DNA of 64,000 bases. It comes from Leuctra nigra. Its lineage: Eukaryota > Arthropoda > Insecta > Plecoptera > Leuctridae. The notes under the pieces are model-generated. The model was not told the DNA's origin and did not search any database. It was given only the letters and a program-made list of their open reading frames with translations. The position numbers were made by a program, and so were the translations under genes. The stretch is taken from assembly GCA_934045905.1 (NCBI GenBank), contig OW203764.1:35671328-35735327 (forward strand). Reading direction: 5' to 3'. Positions 58,521 through 64,000 of this stretch are shown piece after piece (the first letter of the stretch is position 1; each line of letters opens with the position of its first letter).

Positions 58521-60589
58521 GAATACCAAATGCAGAAAATCCCTGAGTCAACTCGTACCAAAAACATTAACTATTCACATGAAAATATCGAGGGGAGAAA
58601 AAAACCATATAAGGTACATTTACTTCTTTCAGCAACGCTATTAAATAAGAAATGAATTCTCCTCGTACAGATTGTTGTTCGAAACGTATCGACGTCTTTT
58701 ACAGCGTACGATAATCTAGCGGCTTAAACGAGGCGGCGCACTAAATTAAACATACGACAGGTAATGGGGCAATAATCCTCCCCTGGACTGAACGCTGTAC
58801 TTAGGTCGAAGAGGAAGAGGGGCTAATGGAGAGCTGGACAACCCCTTAGTCGGGCTCCAGACTACATCATATAGTCTGGCTGATAATCTCACACCTCTCA
58901 AGGGGTCAATAGCTATGTCTGGACACGGTCAATTTATGGTGATATCATTTCGTTCATAGAACTATTTTGTCCTAATTATTTCGACTACTGAGCAGGTTGG
59001 ACTTGCAAATTGGAAATCGTCTACCTGCAATAAAGTGGCGGCAAATCATTGTGCTACTTCTTTCGTTGTTATGTTTATATCAAACTGTTTATATACATCA
59101 ATTAATCTAAGTCCCATTTGGCGAATTGTGTACACTTTAAGATACAAAGTTCATAGTATCTATTGATATAGTATTAATATTGTATTGATGTGTCTTCTTA
59201 TTAAACTTATTATTTTGAATCTTGATAATAATCATTACGCAAATTTTCAGGGTATTCCAGTGGTACCCCGTTACTAAACATATAAAACACGAAATTGGCC
59301 AAACTATTGCTCATAAGAGGAAGATAATGTATTTTCCTCATTCTATAAGTGATTCTACAACCCACTTGACCTTTTTCGCCTCCAAATATTTTGGTTTCGA
59401 CTTTATTTTAGAAAAATTGCAATAAAAATACCGAAAAAGGTCTATACTACTCCCTAGGTATATGTATTATGATAATTCATGCCAAGTTTCAGCTTGCTTT
59501 GTTGAACGGTTATTCAGTTTCGATCTTTCTGTAAATCGTCTTAAACCAGTTTGGATCGTCCCGGATATTTTTTTGACTTTCCAAAATGGGTTAATTTCGC
59601 TAAATATCGGTCTCAGCTGACATCTACTTACAATATTTGCCCTGAAATTAAAAAGTCATACTACCCCCCCCCCCCTACCCTTCCTGGAAACCCTTTAATA
59701 ATATGCCATAGACGTATTTAGTACCTACACAATTTTACAAAATGTAATGTCAATTTGAATTTGAATGAATTGTATTGAATTCCAATTATTTAATTATAAA
59801 GTTATCTATAATCATCAACATTTTCTTGTTTTATTCAGGGTTTCTCGGTTGGATCGAAATTACAAAGTGGTAAATTACTCATAGTTGAATTACGTAGCTT
59901 TTTGTAACTAAACAAATCAAATATCGCAGTACGTGCACTTCATACAGAAACTCGAGGTCAACCCAAATCAGCTGTCCTTAATTTTAACAACGAGATTAAA
60001 TATACAGTGCGCAATTACTTGAAGAATACTCTTCCTTGTTTTAGTTTCTGTCTGCTGTAATGAAATGAGTCTTTAATCAATATTATTAAAAGACGTGTAA
60101 ACATCTGCCACTCCACAGCGAGTGAAACGAGGGTTGTTTGCTTCAAAATGAGTTATTTCAAGAGGAAGCTGTTCTGTAAATCACAACTACTGAGTATTTG
60201 TAATCATTACTGAATTGATGTGCAATTGTATAAAATAAACTTCTTCGTAAAAGCCACTGAAAGAGCAATCAAAAAACACTTTTCTGGCTTTATTACCAGT
60301 GCATTGTGAAGTAGTAAGTAGGTGCTCAATATAACGAATATAATAGCCTTTGTTTGATTGTTTTTGTTATGGTTCATGTTTAATAAGCTAACATAATACC
60401 GTCTAATGACTTGAGTACATTTATATTCGATACTAAGAGTTATGGATGATTATAATAAGTTCCAACAACATGTGGCAGATAATATTATTTGTTACAACTA
60501 CCACAGTAAAAACTGCCAGATAAGTACAGTAGTTTTAGTAATAAGATGGTTTCAGAATAAAATAAATTATGTATCCGCCTGAAGCGTTG
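58521..60589. other. No gene recognised
   Basis: A patch at 58725-58935 (GCGGCTTAAACGAGGCGG; AGAGGAAGAGGGGCTAATGG) is less AT-rich and may be a retroposon fragment. Otherwise featureless, with a C-run near 59665. Confidence 0.4.
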
Positions 60590-60648
60590 CTCGAACCCGG
60601 GACCTCTTACTTGCCGGAGGACCGCAAGTGAGAGGTCCCGGGTTCGAG
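60590..60648. repeat. Inverted pair of tRNA B-box segments (25-bp stem)
   Basis: Arms 60590-60614 and 60624-60648 pair over 25 bp with one mismatch around the 9-nt loop CGGAGGACC. Each arm holds the 3' part of a tRNA-like sequence (GAGGTCCCGGGTTCGAG on the right). The right arm continues into TACTGGTTCGACCGGTATTTTTCA, like the fragment at 14.2 kb. It looks like a head-to-head fusion of two SINE pieces. Confidence 0.7.
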
Positions 60649-60727
60649 TACTGGTTCGACCGGTATTTTTCAGCGAGTGACTTCTATTTAAACTCTTCTG
60701 CCACGGATCTCTTTTTTACATTGTTGG

Positions 60728-61254
60728 CGATGTCCAGGTCAAACCATTTCTCCGATCAAGCTGAAATTTTGCGTACATGTAAAGACCATCTCAAGTGTTT
60801 GCAGAGTGAACATTTTTTGAAATACGTTGTTTGGTTCAAATTTTAAAACAAATATCTTCCGATTGGTTGGTCCGTTCAATTTAGAACTGCACCAGGTCAT
60901 TAAGACAAACATTTCGTCATATTTTACAAAGCTACAACCGAATTCTCCCATTGGTTAAAATTTGAAAAAAATCCGATTGGTCGAAAATCAATTTGGCATG
61001 GAGATCAAGACCACCATTATCTTTTACTTTCACATATTTAACCCAATCGGTCAAGTATTTACAGGGTTGTCAAAAGAGATGTTTGGAAAATTGCGTAAAA
61101 TACGACACATTTATCTGTTATTCATTCAAAGTGTTTATATGGACATTAAAAAGTTGCAAAGATAATCGTATCATGTCGTATCGTGTATCGTGACTGGGGA
61201 TGTTGCACGTATCTGTGCTCGCTCATCAACGCGCTTCACTGAGCGCTTTCCTAG
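60728..61254 (+). mobile_element. Family A, opposite-orientation copy
   Basis: The right end reads GTGCTCGCTCATCAACGCGCTTCACTGAGCGCTTTCCTAG|T, which is the full 3' architecture: internal repeat, hairpin and CTAG with a T flank. The left part retains CCAGGTCAAACC and TCCGATCAAGCTGAAATTTTGC. The 5' tip is lost. Confidence 0.75.
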
Positions 61255-61329
61255 TGTAATCTCACATCACTTCATACCATTCTGAATTTAGAATTCAGCG
61301 TATTGTTTTTTTCGAGAAGCGTAGGGGAG

Positions 61330-61627
61330 TATAGGAATCCTGCTCGTGACGTCACAGGGGTAGAAAAATTAAGGTTGAGGGGGTAGAGGAAATGTGTCAA
61401 AGCTATAAATAATAGCTATAAATCATATTTATCAGATGAATATTTAACTTGAACATGTGTATGGATAAATATTGCGTATTATTATTAACTTGTACTTACT
61501 TAAATATCTTTCTTTCACAAGTAATCACTCTAAATATGAGATTTGGATTGCCGCTGTCAGATTTGTTTATTCACTATACTTTTATGTAGGTTACTATGGC
61601 ACCATTTTCTCACGCAGGATGCCTATA
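61330..61627 (+). mobile_element. Family C MITE, copy 2
   Basis: TATAGGAATCCTGCTCGTGACGTCACAG at the left, CACGCAGGATGCCTATA at the right. The interior is highly similar to 4941-5234 (TTTATCAGATGAATATTTAAC, TATGAGATTTGGATTGCCG). This copy shows the uninterrupted ends that define the family. Confidence 0.75.
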
Positions 61628-64000
61628 ACTTTGAAAGTTTGTTTAATTGCGACTTGACAAAAGAGTCGACCGGACATCAGGAAACAGAAGAGTGACGTTA
61701 TTGATTCTCGTCGTGTCGCGATGTAGCTGGCGATAATCTCGACCCCAGCGCTCTGTGCCCGTCATTTGAGGGTGGCATACAATTGCATTACAATCAAGAG
61801 GATACATCAAGGGCGTGTAAGGACGTAACGAATGCTTGAGAAGTGCCACGTCAGAGACTCGAACCCACAATCCCCTCCAGATAGCGCCATCATTCACTCA
61901 CACAATGAAGCGACTGCAAACGTCATCAAAAATCCACAAGACCGTGTTTTAAGTGAACAGCCACTCAAATGGCTCAGCACGATCCATTAAAATGTGTGCA
62001 TAACTAAGCATAGGGTGAATCGTAGCATGGACGGGTAAAAAACTTCAATCTTTTAAAAAACAATTCTATTCAGTCTATTCATGGCCGACTTTTCTTGGAT
62101 CTTTTCCAGTGGAATACCACTGAATGTGTGACATTTTTATACCAGTTTAGCCCTTTGTAAAGAGCTGGCCTGGAAAAAATCCAACACAGCCACGGATCCG
62201 ACAATCGCATTTGTGAACTATTTTAATATTCTTATTTTGATCATTTATTTGGACCGTGAAGATTCCGACAGATCTTACTCAAGATTACCCTTCTAAAGAC
62301 TGTTGATGGTTTCTAAATCTCTGCATTCTAATTATCTTGTGAATGTCAAAACTGTAATGGTTCCAGTTTCTGAAGTGAAGAGACTAGAGTTGTACAATTA
62401 AGAGGATAAACTGCCAACAAATGAATCCTGGGCCGGAAGAACCATGAAACCAACACTTTTTTCGAAATAGGTTTTTTTGTGGAATCATCATGTGTCTAGG
62501 TCTATCCACTGCCACCTTAAAATGTTGATTTTTTAAATGTTGGCATTACTTGAATTGATCATGAATGTTGGCTGCCATGGAAGAACCATGAATGTGATTC
62601 AAGATAGGGCGGACGGTGAGGACTGAATTGTGTGATTAAAACTGTTAATTCGTTTAAATAAAAGCAAGAAAACAAAACTGGTGGATGGATAATTAACGAA
62701 AGTACCTAGTTGAGGAACTCGGAGGAAAGTATACAAAACGAAAGGGTACTGAAATATTACCCTTTCCAAATAAATTATTTTTTGTAATACATTTTGTATT
62801 CAGGTACCCATTTATTGAATGAAACCTACATAATAACATCCATATATCTTCCAAAATAAGTAATTGTGATAATATGGCCTTTAAATAGTTTTCGGCTATT
62901 TACTCGGAATAATGAAATTGTTGGTTTCATGGTTTTCCGGCCCAGCATTCAAATATTGATCTTGATTTTACGAAAACAAGGATTCCAGGACCAGAGCGCA
63001 TCTGAACAGCACGCAGAAATGCAAGGAACACTTTTTTATTTACATTTTATTAAATTTTACGAAAGTACTGAACATACGCCACTATGAGGGTGCTGTATTT
63101 ATTGAGCAACCGTCACTGTATGTGCGTTCCAAAAGACGATAATTCATTTTGTTATCAAAAATTAACATCAATGGAAATTCGGTAAAGTAGGTACTAGCTT
63201 CTAGGATACGAGCGAGGGTGTTAAATCCCCAAACACTCAAAAACTTATCGATAATTCTTCGGATAAGTTTTCAAGGCAAAATGTTAGTCCACCATCACAC
63301 AAGTATTGAGATATGCTCAAACTTTCGTCGAATGAAACGCTAGTTCTGAAAATTATGCCAGACATGTTTCGACTTTTGACATTTGCCTAAAAGCCAAAAT
63401 CTCCGAGTTTAACGGATTGTCGTGAAGACATTTTCACGGCCTCTGAGACGTGTTTTGCATGGCCAGCGTAATACGAGCGAAGGAAATTTACGGGAAGAAC
63501 TCCACGAAGCCATTACTCTTCTCCGCGATAAGACTCGGCGTTTAAATCAGTTGTTCTTATGATTTATGTAACACCTCATGTGAGAGTGTAACATACACGG
63601 TGTTGGCTTGTGACGTAGGAAGTATCTGCACTTGAGTGGCCCCCCAGGTGCCTTACGTCTGACAATAGTCCTATTCCTAGTTGAATTCCGTCGAGGATTA
63701 GACGTGGTTTATTGCTATCCACTACTTGGTGGCAGCGAAGGGTAACTGGAAACTGACATTATTTCTCAAAGAGCATCGTCTGACCGAAAGTTCAGGGGTT
63801 CGAGGGTTTTGGTATAAAGTATTAATACCTGCGAGCTGTATTAGATTAGTGTGACAATGAAATAATGCAAATAAGGGCCAATATATAATGACGGCTAAAT
63901 GCAAATAGCTTCGTGCGCTCCCGAGTTCCTACGCCGTTGTATACGCAAATCACCCGACACGCGAATATTCTATGACAAATTAACAGCACGGTCGCCGCGT
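61628..64000. other. No gene recognised; isolated tRNA-like B boxes
   Basis: GACTCGAACCCACAATCCCC (61857-61876) is a minus-strand B box, and AGGGGTTCGAGGG (63793-63805) a plus-strand one. The last 600 bp are slightly richer in CpG. No coding sequence is supportable. Confidence 0.45.

Overview
The window is AT-rich, gene-poor, repeat-dense animal DNA. It has spliced coding sequence with GT-AG introns, tRNA-derived SINEs, a LINE reverse-transcriptase remnant and many fold-back DNA elements, so it comes from a eukaryotic nuclear genome. The style of the repeats and of the one secreted gene points to an arthropod, probably an insect. A hemipteran is possible, but the sequence alone does not establish that.

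Only one gene can be built with confidence. It has a TATA box at about 55729 and three coding exons between 55809 and 57143. It encodes a 244-residue secreted protein: signal peptide, short Gly-rich segment, then a long Ala-rich body in which Ala or Val falls at every second residue, with four widely and fairly evenly spaced cysteines. It looks like a silk, glue or eggshell-type structural protein, but I recognise no named family. A TA-flanked fold-back MITE lies about 30 bp after its stop codon and may supply its poly(A) signal.

Repeats make up most of the rest. (1) Family A has about twelve copies or fragments across the window. Its termini match Helentron-associated (HINE) elements: asymmetric inverted repeats, a 3' hairpin, CTAG at the tip and T flanks. 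(2) Family B has three copies (2.3-4.2, 21.2-23.3 and 37.5-38.9 kb). It has a small hairpin at one end, a hairpin with arms of about 160-230 nt at the other, and internal modules that combine YY1-, ETS- and CRE-like sites. (3) Family C is a MITE with three copies, each also carrying a perfect CRE palindrome. (4) Single elements with recognisable target-site duplications include two hAT-like, one TTAA-flanked, two or three TTA-flanked (Harbinger-like) and one TA-flanked element. (5) There are tRNA-derived SINEs, including a tandemly duplicated composite, and a 5S-rRNA-like fragment. (6) A large, diverged inverted repeat spans 40.4-43.0 kb.

Two striking satellites are present. One is a decamer array with an 80-bp higher-order unit (25.7-28.0 kb), open in all three forward frames and rich in phased G-runs. 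The other is a 39-bp array whose unit has a palindromic core (50.2-52.8 kb); an hAT-like element with a perfect 8-bp duplication splits it. A further candidate locus at 10.48-10.79 kb combines a TATA-like box with a 181-bp hairpin. Long stretches between these features hold nothing I can support and are marked as such.
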